Positions 51,901-64,000 of a stretch of 64,000 bases of DNA are shown here, one piece after another. The notes under the pieces were generated by a model. It worked only from the letters and a program-made list of their open reading frames with translations. It was not told the DNA's origin and did not search any database. The first letter of the stretch is position 1, and each line of letters opens with the position of its first letter. The translations under genes and the position numbers were made by a program. The stretch is from Cruorifilaria tuberocauda (taxonomy: Eukaryota > Nematoda > Chromadorea > Rhabditida > Onchocercidae): the NCBI GenBank assembly GCA_013365365.1, contig JABVXU010000207.1:29886-93885 (forward strand), read 5' to 3'.

Positions 51901-54900
51901 TGTAGAACAAAATTCTCGACCAATTGCAACTGTTAATTACCCATTCATTCGGTGTTGTTTCATAGCTTTTACCTGCAGTATTTATTATTTTTATTAGAAA
52001 ATCATTCAATTTACCAAAAACTAAAGAATTTGGTGAAATTAGGATTACAATTTCTTGTAATTTTGAAAAAAAAGTCTACAAACCTTTCCACTTCAATTGT
52101 TTCCCATTATCTCCAGCAAGTTCCTCCAACAAAATCATGTAAATCTCAATTGCATCAGCTACAACTTCTTTAATACAACTGCCTGGGAGAACATCATGGA
52201 ACTGATTGAGTAAGAAGCGTTGCCATTGTGATGTAAGAGGCTTACCATCGTTAGATTCAAGAAGTGATATTGACTGAAAGAAAAAAACAGGTCGACATCA
52301 GTTACAATCAATTTATAGAATAGGGAAAAATAAAATAAATGAAAAAAAAATAGGTATTGCCAACTACATAATATTATACCCACCGCAAACTGCAGTGTTC
52401 AATAAAGTATATTGAAAAAAAATGAAATTATCGAATTAATCTCAAAGCTTGAAAAAATTTAATATACTAGATACCTGCAGAAATTCGTGATCCTTAAGAA
52501 TGCTTTCCAGCAATCTGTTCATCTTTTTGATTCTGGCTTGTGTAGTATAAGTTCCATTATGCAATTCCAAATATAATTCGCCTTTCCAACAACATAAATT
52601 GTCCACATCTTTTACTAGCTAAAAAGCTGATCAAAAACAGAAGTTACGAATCAAGAAGAAAAAAAATATATTTTGAGAACCTCAGTAAAGAATTTGTGAG
52701 GCGTTGCATGCTGTACACGAGGTACTCCATCGCAATCTGTTAAACGTTCGGCTCTTTCCAACATATCTTCATTCGGACCTCCACCTCCATCTCCAAATCC
52801 GTAGAGCATCATTGCTATGTTGGAACGTCCATGGTCTGTAAAATTATTCCGAGAATCCAGACATTCTTTCACTGTAATCTGAAAACAATTCAAGACAGTG
52901 TAATTTATGCTAACGTCCCCTAAAGCTTTTTTATTCCAAGGTACGGCTATACTTTAAATTGCAAACTTTGAAGACATATGAGTAAAACAAAATGGGTATA
53001 CCTGTGATACGTAATGATTTGGAGGAAAATGAGCGATTACGTGAGAACCGTCAATACCAACCCACCGAAATGAATGATGCGGAAATTTGTTAACTATCGA
53101 CCAACTCATTTTCTGAGTGACGAAATAATTCATTCCACAGTGTTGCATTATTTGAGGAAGCTGTGCAGAATAACCAAATGTGTCGGGCAACCAGAATATT
53201 TCTGAGAAACTAAAAATAACAGCTCTTCATGAATAGGAATATAGACTAATAATAACCTGCATATTAACATAAATATAAGCTTCTATCACCTTATCATTCA
53301 ATGTGGCCTTGTTTTATTCCTCTAGTGTACTCGTTTCTTGTTTAATCTGAATGTACAGTAATAAATGAATGATAAAGCAAAACTTACACACCGCAAAATT
53401 TCTTGAATTCTCGCTGTCCATATAACAGTTGTCTAATCATACTCTCACCACTAGGCAAATTCCCATCCATTTCAACCCACGAACCTCCAACTGCAACAAA
53501 TCGTCCATCTGATGCGAAATCTTGCATATCCTCATAAAGACTTGGATAGCTCTCTTTCAGCCATACTAACTGCAACTGTTCTTGGTTATTTATTTGGCTC
53601 TCATTTCGCTGTAGAATTTATAGATTCGATTTGATAGGACTGATTATTGATTAAATATATATATGAATCAATAAATAAATAAATATATATATATGAATCC
53701 AATGCACCACAATCATAATCTCTCACTTGTTGAGCTTGTGAAATAACAAATTTCATCTCCTTATATTTTTCCATTAAACGCAGAGTTGCAGACCAACTTC
53801 GAGCACATTTTCTCCGTGTTTCCCGATACCTAAATCCAAAGTAAAAACAAAAATTCCGCAAAAGTGACTAAAGTTTAAAAGTATTTTGAAGAATATAAAT
53901 AGAGACACATGAAAGAAAAATGAAGACAACTACCGCCATAACCACGCAGTATCGATATGACAATTGCCCATTGCATACAGCGTCATCTGACTTGCTGCAT
54001 TTGGTTGACAGAAAAATTTTTTAGCTTGTAAATGACATTCTATTTGTGCATCTAATGAAAAATTTGATGCAACAAGGCAATTGATCTAAAACATCAAGTA
54101 CTTATATAACTGATTTATCATACCTCACAAGAAAGTATAACAATTACCAAATGCTTTACCATATCATTAGCCGTGTACAAGGCCTGATATCTCCTTGCTC
54201 CTTCTTTTGGTAACATTTTTGACATTTCCAATAGAAGTTCAAAGTCGATTATAAGATCGTAAATTGCTACATTGCATTCTGTTAATTCACAACGTTTCAA
54301 CTATAACAATAATGATAATCAAACATCAATCGTTCTGTTCATATGATTTTTATTGAATGATATTTTTGTACTAGGTATAAAAATTATATGAAATGATATA
54401 TCCAAAACCAATCACTTCGAATACTTTATCCATTTTCACGGGTCCTAATGCATTGCCATCACCGTCACCAGATCGATCACTACATGACGCTTCGATGTAA
54501 AATCTTTGTACAATTGGAACAATAGAAATTGCATGATCTGTACGTCCAAAATCCGGAGATAAACCTGATAATGGAAAATTTATAAAAATGCATAATTGAA
54601 TTTTAAGACGGATTAATTAAACTTAATTAGATATAGTGGGTAAAATCACTTGATGCTTCTTAAAAAGCTAATTTATTTGAGGTTTTAGTATTCCATGAAG
54701 TATGTTGTGCTCCAGATAGCATAATGACTCCGACAATCAAAATTAATTCAAAATCTCTATAGATCGTGGGATCATGGGATACTATCAAATCAAAATTAGA
54801 AGCAAAATAATACCTTTTATTGGCTGACCATCTACGGACCATAGAAGAGCTTCACAAATAGGATCGAAGCGCAACACAATTTTCATTTCACTCGTACAGT

Positions 54901-55544
54901 TCTGGGGTAGATTGATGTCAACTTGAAACCAATGCGTCGTCCAGGTTGGACCAAATTTAAATCCTACACTTACTTCTGTACCTGAAATGTAATTCTTTAA
55001 CTTGAATCGATATGACTACTATTCATGAAAAATGAAGCAAATTTTGCTCAAGGAATACTTCCGGTGCATACTAACGATTCTTAAGTTAGAAAGTAGGAAG
55101 GCGAACCCTGAGAGGAAACAAAGGTGAAGAAAGAAAACACGTTACTCAAACTGTAGGTACAAATCTTAGATAAACTAAAATATTGAATACTTATTTAATC
55201 GAAGCTCCTAAGAAAGCATTGAAGTCATTAAAATATAACATAAAAATATTACACACTGGCTTTAATGCTTTGCTAACAAAATATAAAAACGTGAGTTTAA
55301 TTTAACCGCCGCTATCATTTCAATAGTTACCTTTAGTGGCAAGAGCTTCCACAGCTTCATGAAATGTTACGATGTCTAAACCAAAATCACAGTGTTTCAC
55401 CTGAACCGGATATGACTTCCCGTAAAGACGACCACGTAAATTGCAATCCTTAAAATAATCCTCAGAAATAAACTTCTCCACTCGTTCAACGATTGTACGC
55501 TCATTTTTAAACAGTGGAGCTTTGTAAGCGAATGTTTCATTCAT
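48981..55544 (-). CDS. MAN2C1: cytosolic-type alpha-mannosidase, MAN2C1 class (GH38)
   Basis: Trims mannose from free oligosaccharides released during glycoprotein turnover, in the cytosol in animals studied. Eighteen exons, all in phase, give 1048 aa (human about 1040): 55544-55331, 54981-54814, 54564-54416, 54300-54148, 54085-53934, 53829-53727, 53569-53392, 53201-53002, 52878-52681, 52618-52475, 52273-52084, 51972-51749, 51470-51285, 51175-51005, 50864-50761, 50349-50181, 49709-49541, 49255-48981. Class-specific marks: RVEKFIS and [10 protein letters not shown] near the start, [18 protein letters not shown] (zinc ligands His271, Asp273), [12 protein letters not shown] (nucleophile Asp348), [35 protein letters not shown] (zinc His579), [17 protein letters not shown], and NCKYGHS. 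There is no signal peptide or membrane helix. Several donors start GTT. A 3' splice site ends 8 bases before the ATG. Confidence 0.95.
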
Positions 55545-55552
55545 TGCGTTTC

Positions 55553-55554
55553 CT
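55553..55554 (-). other. 3' splice site 8 bases before the mannosidase ATG (candidate SL acceptor)
   Basis: TGTTTTAG on the - strand is followed by eight bases and the ATG at 55544. The N-terminus aligns with the usual family start, so no upstream coding exon is needed. This fits spliced-leader trans-splicing. Confidence 0.55.
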
Positions 55555-57300
55555 AAAACAAAGGAATTTTATATCGTAAGTTCTCTTCCCTTAACAATTA
55601 TCAGCAGATTTGGTTGTATCAATACTTACATAAATGATAAAACATATGGCTAGAGAAGCTCATCCAATAATAAACTAGTACCATTTTTATGAATGGTTAC
55701 GTAATTTGCATCTTTATCATCTAAAATAATGAGCGGTTTCTAAAATCTTACCTAACAAACTTCTTGAACACCGGCACCACCTATAAAAATCCCCCTTTAC
55801 TTTAATGGCTACAGTTATTCAGTCAAATTTTTAGTTTCTGCAAATATATGCTGTCGCTGCTTCCTGGCCCCTCTAATTTAAGCGAACTCTCTCTCCACTT
55901 ATGTTGTCTGCAACTACAGACGAATATAATCTCTCTGTCCATGTCACTATAACTGATCGTAACATAATTAAGAAATTTTTAATAATTTACTAAAACATCG
56001 AAAATTACTCTAGAAAATTCTGCAAATTGATGCAGGTAGAGAACCTTATTAATTAAGCATAAATGGAACAATTAACGATACGTAAATAATTTAAACTATT
56101 GCTTATAACAAATAGTACTGTTGTTATTTTGTTAAAATATAAATGAAATATTATGGAAAATCATAATTATCATTGATATCTTTCACAACTAACATCCATT
56201 CTAGTGGGACTCTTCTGGTTTTAAGCGTTCAAGAAAGTCCTGCACTATTCAGTTGCATTAGAGCTAGAAGTTTTAAAATCAAAATTTGTTTTTTTTCTGT
56301 CCAATTTATACGCTTTTCTCTTCTCGTGTTCTTTATAAGTCTATTTACAACATTGAATAAGCAACTGATTTATTAGATTTCAATTCCATTCTCAAACAAT
56401 CACTCGTATCACTTGAGCAGCGGTTGTAAAAAGTGAATTCAAGTAAATGTTAGGAGTTTTGATAAGAGAATTGTGATGAAATGCGATAATGTTTGTGGCC
56501 AAAAAGTGTAAACAAAAAACATGATCTGTGAAATGTATACTGTTGAGTAATCTCGTCTATAGAAGCTGAATTTGGGTCACTTGAGGGTTGTGGATCCACT
56601 CGATGGTACTTTAAGTACTATCATAATGCAATTCAAAGTTATTATTGGAAACAGATTGTTGTTGCTTCTCTTTGCTTTCCCTTCCACTTCATTTCGCACC
56701 ACAAAATTTGTCTGATCCTCAAATTCTTCTCAAAACAAATGAATGGTAAAGGAGTTTCACCGAAGAAACGACGTTCGTGGGCGCTACTCGAAAAACCGCT
56801 TTCTAATGCACTGCAGAAATATTGCCGCTTTGTTGCCAGGTTCTCTATTTCCGGTTATCGGCTATCACTTCAAATGGGATGGATATAGGACGAAATTTGA
56901 TAAAAGTTTAAAGTTCGAGTTGAAATCAATTTAAATATTATGGTAGGGTTAATTTGATCCAATTCAAGTCTCATTTTCATTATAAGAATGAGTCAGTCTT
57001 AATTAGGGCATTAAGTACGTTTCCTATCACATCTTTGTTTAGCTCCAATTAAATTAATTTAGAAATTTGCTTAAAAAATTTTTTCTTAAACTTTCCGAGT
57101 GAAAGATTTATCAATTAACAGTTAACTGTCACTTTTCTGTGTCCATTTCGTTATGTGTCGCTTTGTCAATGACATCAAATAAGAGTTCGTGAATTGTTAC
57201 AATGTCAAAATTTTCAACTTCTCTCTCTCTTTGATGTGTCGCTTTACAGATTTTCATGCATTTTTTATATTAAGAAAATTATGAATTAATAAAATTTTTA
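55555..57300. other. spacer between patched-related and mannosidase genes
   Basis: About 1.75 kb between two - strand genes, long for a classical nematode operon. On the + strand a frame from ATG 56739 to TAG 56888 would encode 49 basic residues (MNGKGVSPKKRRSW...). Its GC content is higher than its surroundings, but I recognise no family and see no partner exon. Confidence 0.4.
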
Positions 57301-60300
57301 TTATTTCACTGTTCCATATGATTTAGACCAGAGATAGAATTCATGAACTTGCATTAGAAGTAACGGCAAAAATAGAAGTGCATGTGTGATTCCTGAAAGT
57401 GAAAAGTAAATTACAGTAATTTTTATGAAATGATTGATTTTCATGAAAATGATTTAGAACCATTTTAACTATATAAACAAATTATATAAGCAAATGAACG
57501 TTGGAATGTCGGAATACCCATCAAAATATTCCACGCTCATTCTGTTTCATTTTCGTTTTTTAAGACTACATTAAAACATTAATATGCCTACCATTAGTGT
57601 AAATTTAATTGAATGATCTGAAGGTTGGAATGAAAGCAGTTTAAATGATTCTCATCCACATCTTTATCAACTTTGTCATATGTCAAATGTTGCGGTTTAG
57701 TAAAAAAATTTCCAGTCTTATCAGTCTTTACAAACGAGTCAGAGATTCAGGTCTATGGAGATAAAAGTTTTGATATTACACAAACTAGGAAGCTCAAGAA
57801 TCATAAATATTTATGTAATTAAAATTAAGCAGTATTTCTTCTAATTCCTGAATTATTTCCTTTTAAGAATAAACTTTCAAAGATAAATTTTTATCTGATG
57901 TGAAGCATAAATATTATTAGAAAGTTTTTAAGAAATAGTAAAGTTTTAATCTTACTTAAAGGAACCGAATGCCTAAATTTTTCAAGTGAGCAGTAAGAAT
58001 TTTAAAGTTAATTTGAAAACCGAGTGTATTTTCAATTATCATAAAAATAAGAAACATTTGCTGGTTTTTCCTATCGTCTCATTGCCTATTATATATTAAC
58101 TAAATAAAATGCATACAAATAAAAATTTCTACCACAATCTCATTAAGTGATTAATTGTAAGCTAAATTTGTGAGCAAAGTAGAAAATAATTACTGATTAC
58201 CAAAATGATTGTAACTGCTCAGATATTTCATAGAGCCTTTTTTTGGTATTTCAAAAAGTTTTTGTTTGTAAAACGTTCTAAAATGTATTTTTCTATTTTT
58301 CTGACTCTTTAGCGAAAAAGACAACTTACCGATAACAATAATAAGTGTGACAGTTTTGAAACATACTTGAACAATATACAAATTTGTGGTAGCCAATGGT
58401 AAAATACCAAGTAAAATAGATATCGATGCTTGTAAAACAGGCCAACCAACCATTTCCAATGTTCCACATAGTTGTTCATATGGAACACTATAACATCAAT
58501 TATTATCATCTCTCATAGCAACCTAAAATAATTATATCAATTTGTTTGATTGCTTACTCTTTATTTGATTGATCACCATTTTGTGATATGTAACTATAAG
58601 TGATATGAATTGCAAAATCAACGCTAAATCCAACAGACATTGCAATTGTTATCATCGAAGTTGCATCTAAATTCACATCCAAAAATGCCATAAATCCCAT
58701 TATTCCCAATGCAATCGATCCAACTGTTAGTGCAATCAAAAGTGCACAAAATGGTTGAGGAATTATTAGCACAGATATTGGTATTATTACCACTGGAAAG
58801 GAAAAAGCACAAAATGCTTATTGCATAGATATAAACGAAAAAATAAAGGTTGCATTTGTTTAGAAAACGTTATTGTAGTTTTTGTCGAAGTTGATATTTC
58901 ATAGATCATACTGAAGGAGAATTAATTGATTAAACTCACTTACTGCTTATTTACATAATTAATAGTAATTTTGATTTTCACTCATATTTTTTTATCGATG
59001 AAGATTGACTTGCTTAATTGTTATTTCACTTTTTTTAATCATTTTACTATCCGTATCTAAGAACAGTGTTACCACTTCATGCGTCATTGATTCTTTACGT
59101 GTTAAATAAAACAAATATTCATTTAATTAATTCAATTCAGTAATTTTTTTAAAGAAAGTTTGGCAATGTAACCATACCAATAGAGGTGAATAAATCTTGT
59201 AATGTTTGTGGCCAAATTACATTCAGTTGATCGGCCAATTGCCATAAAAGAGAATATGTTGTTATATTATATTGTGTTTCGTACTGTTTTGCTATACTTC
59301 TGAACGAGTTTATAATTTTAGTAAACTGACAACATTCTGTAAGTATCTGAGGATTTGTTTGAATGTAGTTCAGTTAATTATTTTCATATATTAATGATAA
59401 ATGAAAGATAGTAGTGAGTAATTAGCTTATAATTAAGATTATCTGATTTCTCCAGTAAAAACTGGTTTGAGAATTTAAAGTTGAGAATTATCCTTGCGAA
59501 GGGAAGAAGACTGAAGTTCATTAACATGTTCGAAGTTTCTCCAATAGAAAAGCGTCAAATACTGATATCAACAAAAAAATGCTATTGGGAATCGACTGGA
59601 AAATTAATGACAAAAATTGCCTCATTTTCTCGGTACATTCCAGGACTAATTCTGAAGAATAAGTCGGTATGTCAATAATTTGAGTAGACAATCGAAATGC
59701 CCGTATTGTTCCATTGTCGTGTAATAAAATATCATAACGATATTTATCGTTGGCTAACAGAAATGGCTGTAAATTTTGCTCGAATTCCTATAATTATATT
59801 TGATAACGGCCGTGATAATATCTTCGAATATAGAAATTTTTGAACTAATTGGTCAAAGTTTAAAAGCATATAACTGTGAATCAAAATTGGAAACTTCCAA
59901 CTCCAAATTTATGCTTTGCTTCCGAAGAAGCTTATAAACTTTATTTAATTCTTTATTTGCATTATAAAATATTTCCTTTCTCACTACCACTTAAATTCCA
60001 ACACTCTTCAAATTTCGATAGACTGCATTCGCATTTGTAAAATTAAAAAGGCAGGATTAACTGTTAATGAGTAACTGTCAACCTTTTTGTTATTTTTCAA
60101 AATATCCCAAGATTGATCGCCAAATCCAAGATCATTGATAAAATGCCTGTAGACGAAATACCAAAATTCTGTTGTATGTCTCCCAGCACTACAAATGGTA
60201 TTTTCAAATTCTTCCAAAACTTTTAAAAATCTAATTCTGTCAATTTCTTGAAACATGTCGGGCGGTTTCATCACCGCTATTTCAATTGCCGGCATTTTGT

Positions 60301-63300
60301 ACTGGAAAAATTCTTCTCGTAATTCCAGAAATTTTTTGGCTGATGAATTAACTCTAAGAAGATTTGTTACCTGAAATTTAGCCAAAATATTAAGTAAGCA
60401 TTAAGTCTTGAACGCTATTTATCAATGAGATAAATATTGCTGTGGTACCGTATTCATTCGCTATCAGTCTATATCGAAATTTATATAAATCATCATTCAT
60501 TGTATTGCATTTCAAACACAGGATGTAATTTAACAAATGACAGTCCTCTGAATTATTTCTGATAAAATTTAGCATGTTTATAGAGTAGAATTTCCTCAAA
60601 ATGCTTTATCAAAATTTACATAATCTTTGATGAAGACTTACGTCAAATCCAACTTTCAATTTCTTGACTCCTATTAATGCAATGAAAAGGTAGATAATGA
60701 AGAGAATGAATGTAATAACTCGAACTGCTCGGCAACTGAGAAATGGTGCATAATAATTGTTGATAAAGTGACGATAGCCAAGCTGAGTGTTGCATGATTT
60801 TGTCTGATAAAATGTCAATTAAAATGTATTGAGGAATTAAATTAAAATCATGCGAGATTTCTTTATTGAATAGTTTAGAACTTATTTTTGGTTGACTCTT
60901 TATTAAAATAATATAGAATTTCAATTTGGAAATACCACCAATAACCACAAATTTTCATACAGCCTTAACTTAAAAACGTTTAAGAAGCGCTGAAAGCTGT
61001 TATCGTGCAAATTTCGTTAACTTATTTCGTTGATTACAGACGAATGTTAGCAAAGAATCTTAAAAAACTATTGGTAAAGTGGATATTCAATAAAAACACT
61101 TTACTCCGAGACAAACGAGCCTAAAATAGCTGTTCTTGGCACATGTCACTATGATAATAAAGCCTGGATATTAACTTAAGAGTGTCTTTACTTGCTCATT
61201 AATTTTTATTATGATATCATCTTAATTTCGCTATGTCATTTGAGTTTAGTGCAGGTAATTTCTACTATAAAAAGCAGGTTGTGACCTTTGCAGTATTGCA
61301 TACTTTCTGAAAATGCATTTGAATTGTATTATTTCCACATTTACATCCAGTCATATTGAAAATTTTCTGCAATCTCGAAGCATTTGCTGAAACATTTACT
61401 GAATATGAATTATTATTTTGAACAGATTACTGTTAATTAAATCGAATTATTGAAGCTATCTGTAATTGAAAATCCAAAACTTTGACAGAAAATAGCACTG
61501 AAATTTTCTACTAAAAAGAAACTTTGGAAGAAAATGAAATTGCAAGAAACTGGATAAAATGACATACGGTATTTATTAAGTGGAGTTGTTTTAATAAAAA
61601 ACAAATTATTCCGATTTGCTTCTTCCAGTCTTCCGAAAATTGCTAAAAACGCGATGAAAGTACTTAAGGAATAGCAAAAGGTGAAAGCAATTGCTGCAGC
61701 AGAATAATAGCAGAAATAGATTACCTGAAAAAACTTCCGTTTCGCATATAAAATGAAATTTCTCTTTTTAGTATATTCCGTATGCATTTAAGTATTTGAA
61801 GCTCAATGGATTATGATTATGAGACAATTAAATAGTTAATTAATTGAGTAAGTAAAAGTTATTATATGTGAAGTTGAGCATCCAAAATTGTCGACTTTCA
61901 CTTATTTTACTGAATTTCTTTCCCACAAATGAAGACTTACGGCTGGTAACGGTGCGATAGCACCAACGAGAAAAGCTGTGATATCAGTTAATGATGTGAT
62001 CGCAATTGATACAGCGGCATGCTGCATGGATACTTTGATACGATCCTCCACGGAGAGGTTCGAATTTGTGTCATGCCAAGCAGCTAATATCAGGAACATG
62101 TCATCGATACCAACCGCTGCAGTACCTTTTGCTTTGCCTTTCATTTCATAAATCTCTGATTGTATTCTAATTAGGTATTTTCTGTCATTCTTCTAATAGT
62201 ACGAAAGCTGATTTTAATGACTGAATCATTAAGTTCATCATTTCATAGTTGACTTACTTCACTATGAGTTAGACATTAATTTGGTTTTCATAAAATTTTA
62301 TAATGGAATTTGAATTGAGCAGTCGTACTGAATTAAATTGAATTTATTGAAAAAATAAAGAAAAATAATTTACTAAGACTAAGAAATGGCATCATAATCA
62401 CAATATCAACGAATGGGACGTTGATTAGCAGAAGCGAACCAATTGCTGATATGATAGCCATCAAACTGACGATTACACCGATAAATCCTAATAGTGGTTT
62501 AGATTTAAGCCAATCAATAATATAAGCTGATTCGGTACAATCCGGAATTGAGAAAGTGATTATGTTGAAAGTGCACAATACCGAGAATATCACTAATAGT
62601 AGAAATGTGTAGACAAATCTAAAGTATTTCTATTTTTAAATTCCCAGTGCTACTTTCTTTGTTTCTTTAAATTTTTTATATCAGAATACTTCTTAATTCA
62701 ATTCACTGAAATTCCATCTCATGACTTTTGCTTGATCTGAAATTAAAACACTGAGAAATAAAATATTACTTTGGTGCGATGAGAACACTACTTTTAATAA
62801 GTTCCATTTCAAAAATATCCGAGTGAAAGGCAAATAAATTGAGTAACTTTGTTGGAACATTTTCTTCTTCAATTCGATTACTTAATGAATTTTCATACTC
62901 CCTGAAAATACGTAATATTCTAAAAATTGTTCTTTTTTTTTCATATTATCAAATTAATTATGGTATGATTAAACAGAAAGATTTAAATTAATGTTTTAAC
63001 CATTATTTGCATATTAGCAAATCAATTCTAACAAGCTCAATCTTCGATGAAGTTCAGAGCTTTGCTGTAATTGATAAAGAATTATCCAAGCTTTAGCCGT
63101 TTGAATTCGTTGTTTGGAATCTTTCTCTACTCCACCAAGTGTTTGTGACAGATCGATTAGTTCGGTTGAAAATTGCGATTTGAATAATGGATAAGTCACA
63201 TTTAAATGATACTGAAAGACAGTACAGTTTCATTCCATTTGTTCATTAATTTATATAATTACTTATTTTTATTCATACATTTGTTTATTAATCGTTTCTC

Positions 63301-63916
63301 ATGTTATTTTTCTTTCTCAAACATTATTATATGAAATGTGACATATTGTGGATACCAACCTGATCACCACGATGAAATATATCGGCTATAAAACGGGCAT
63401 GCATGTCTTCGAAACATTTATTCTGATAATGGAAACATATGTTACGATATGTATACTGTAATCCATCAACAGTAGTGAATGTTTCATCAGCAATCCAATC
63501 GAGAAGCTTTATGAATTCACCAGTATGAGGCACTCGTAAGATGTTTCCACCATCTTTGGCAAGTATAAGAAGATAAATGCTCTTTCTTCGGAATATGTCT
63601 TTACCTAAAGCATTGTTGTTTTTGCTTGATTTCAGAGGATTTACTTCAAAATTTAATTTTAAACATCCAATTTTATTGGATAGCATGACTGAAAACAAAA
63701 AACAGGAATTCTCATAAATATTATACCTAACCTGGATAAAATTGATCATCGCTGTTAGCCCAATTATCTCGGAATACCTGATCTTCTAATTTCCATTGAG
63801 CCTGTAGTGGCGTATATAAGTAATGTACTCCTCTGACAATTTTGAACTTGAGAAAGATACCGGATGACAGTAAGCAGGTAAGCAGTATTGAGACTGCAAT
63901 GAATGGCACCGGATAT
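57301..63916 (-). CDS. patched-related (PTR) sterol-sensing-domain protein, 5' end outside window
   Basis: RND-type membrane protein of the nematode-expanded PTR group; likely in the plasma or apical membrane, with proposed lipid or cuticle-linked roles. Fourteen exons give 887 residues to the stop: 63916-63732, 63688-63360, 63211-63033, 62901-62770, 62618-62374, 62116-61941, 61724-61551, 60803-60642, 60370-60083, 59787-59647, 59346-59178, 58792-58558, 58487-58330, 57392-57301. The first exon here opens at a 3' splice site inside helix 1 (YPVPFIAVSILL), so the start lies to the right of position 64000. Sterol-sensing helices follow (INVPFVDIVIMMPFLSLTVGIDDMFLI, shown by the GIDDMF motif), then EDRIKVSMQHAAVSI, a second half with GFMAFLDVNLDATSM and GFSVDFAIHITY, and the typical end GITHALLFLPLLL. 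Two joints are less certain: the donors at 61550 (GTTTCT) and 59646 (GTCCTG). The loop after helix 6 is short. AATAAA overlaps the stop codon. Confidence 0.88.
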
Positions 63917-64000
63917 CTGTAATTTTTCATTAGGAAAGTAACATTTAAAAAAAGATCTTTTAAGCAAATTTCTAAATTAATTTAATTGGAGCTAAACAAA

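Noticed and set aside
59526..59646. Extension of the patched-related exon that reads as an open frame
   Set aside because: Kept out of the model because the following exon already supplies the conserved segment (SIAKQYETQYNITTYSLLWQLADQ) and phases fit without it.
1..64000. Bacterial (for example endosymbiont) DNA insert, CRISPR array, tRNA, rRNA or transposase gene
   Set aside because: Searched by eye for operon-like GC patches, regular direct repeats, tRNA box B-like motifs and transposase motifs; none was convincing.

Overview
The window looks like nuclear DNA of a chromadorean nematode, most likely a filarial or related clade III parasite. It is strongly AT-rich and its genes are split by many introns of about 100-900 bases, apart from one of about 6.7 kb, with short TTTCAG-type 3' splice sites. 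It encodes a hydrolase of the nematode-typical DUF1057 group and a patched-related (PTR) protein. Several start codons sit just downstream of an orphan 3' splice site, as expected for spliced-leader trans-splicing. The species call is inference. I see no bacterial, viral or transposon gene, rRNA, tRNA or CRISPR array.

Seven protein-coding loci can be assembled exon by exon. On the + strand: an SLC16-type monocarboxylate transporter (10252-14599, 547 aa), a CLK/Doa LAMMER-type splicing-factor kinase (16725-29514, 475 aa short form) with a large second open exon inside its 6.7 kb first intron, and the proteasome beta-2/PSMB7 subunit (32087-34374, 273 aa). On the - strand: a DUF1057 alpha/beta hydrolase (38882-36360, 337 aa), a single-pass membrane protein with a degenerate von Willebrand A-like domain (45287-43182, about 377 aa), a complete MAN2C1-type alpha-mannosidase (55544-48981, 18 exons, 1048 aa), and a patched-related protein whose first exon lies beyond the right edge (63916-57301, 887 residues in the window). 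For each gene the exon phases were checked to add up to an uninterrupted frame.

Layout: positions 1 to about 10.2 kb hold no gene I can support. The left half then reads rightward and the right half leftward, and the two sets converge between 34.4 and 36.4 kb, each with a polyadenylation signal facing that gap. I see no operon-like gene packing and no shared pathway; these are mostly housekeeping genes plus nematode-expanded membrane and secreted-type families.

The points most worth a second look are the double N-terminus of the LAMMER kinase, a frame-shifting 79-base cassette in the hydrolase gene, two GC-AG introns in adjacent genes, a high share of 5' splice sites starting GTT (19 of 65), the MIDAS-less vWA-like protein, and several intergenic or intronic hairpins.
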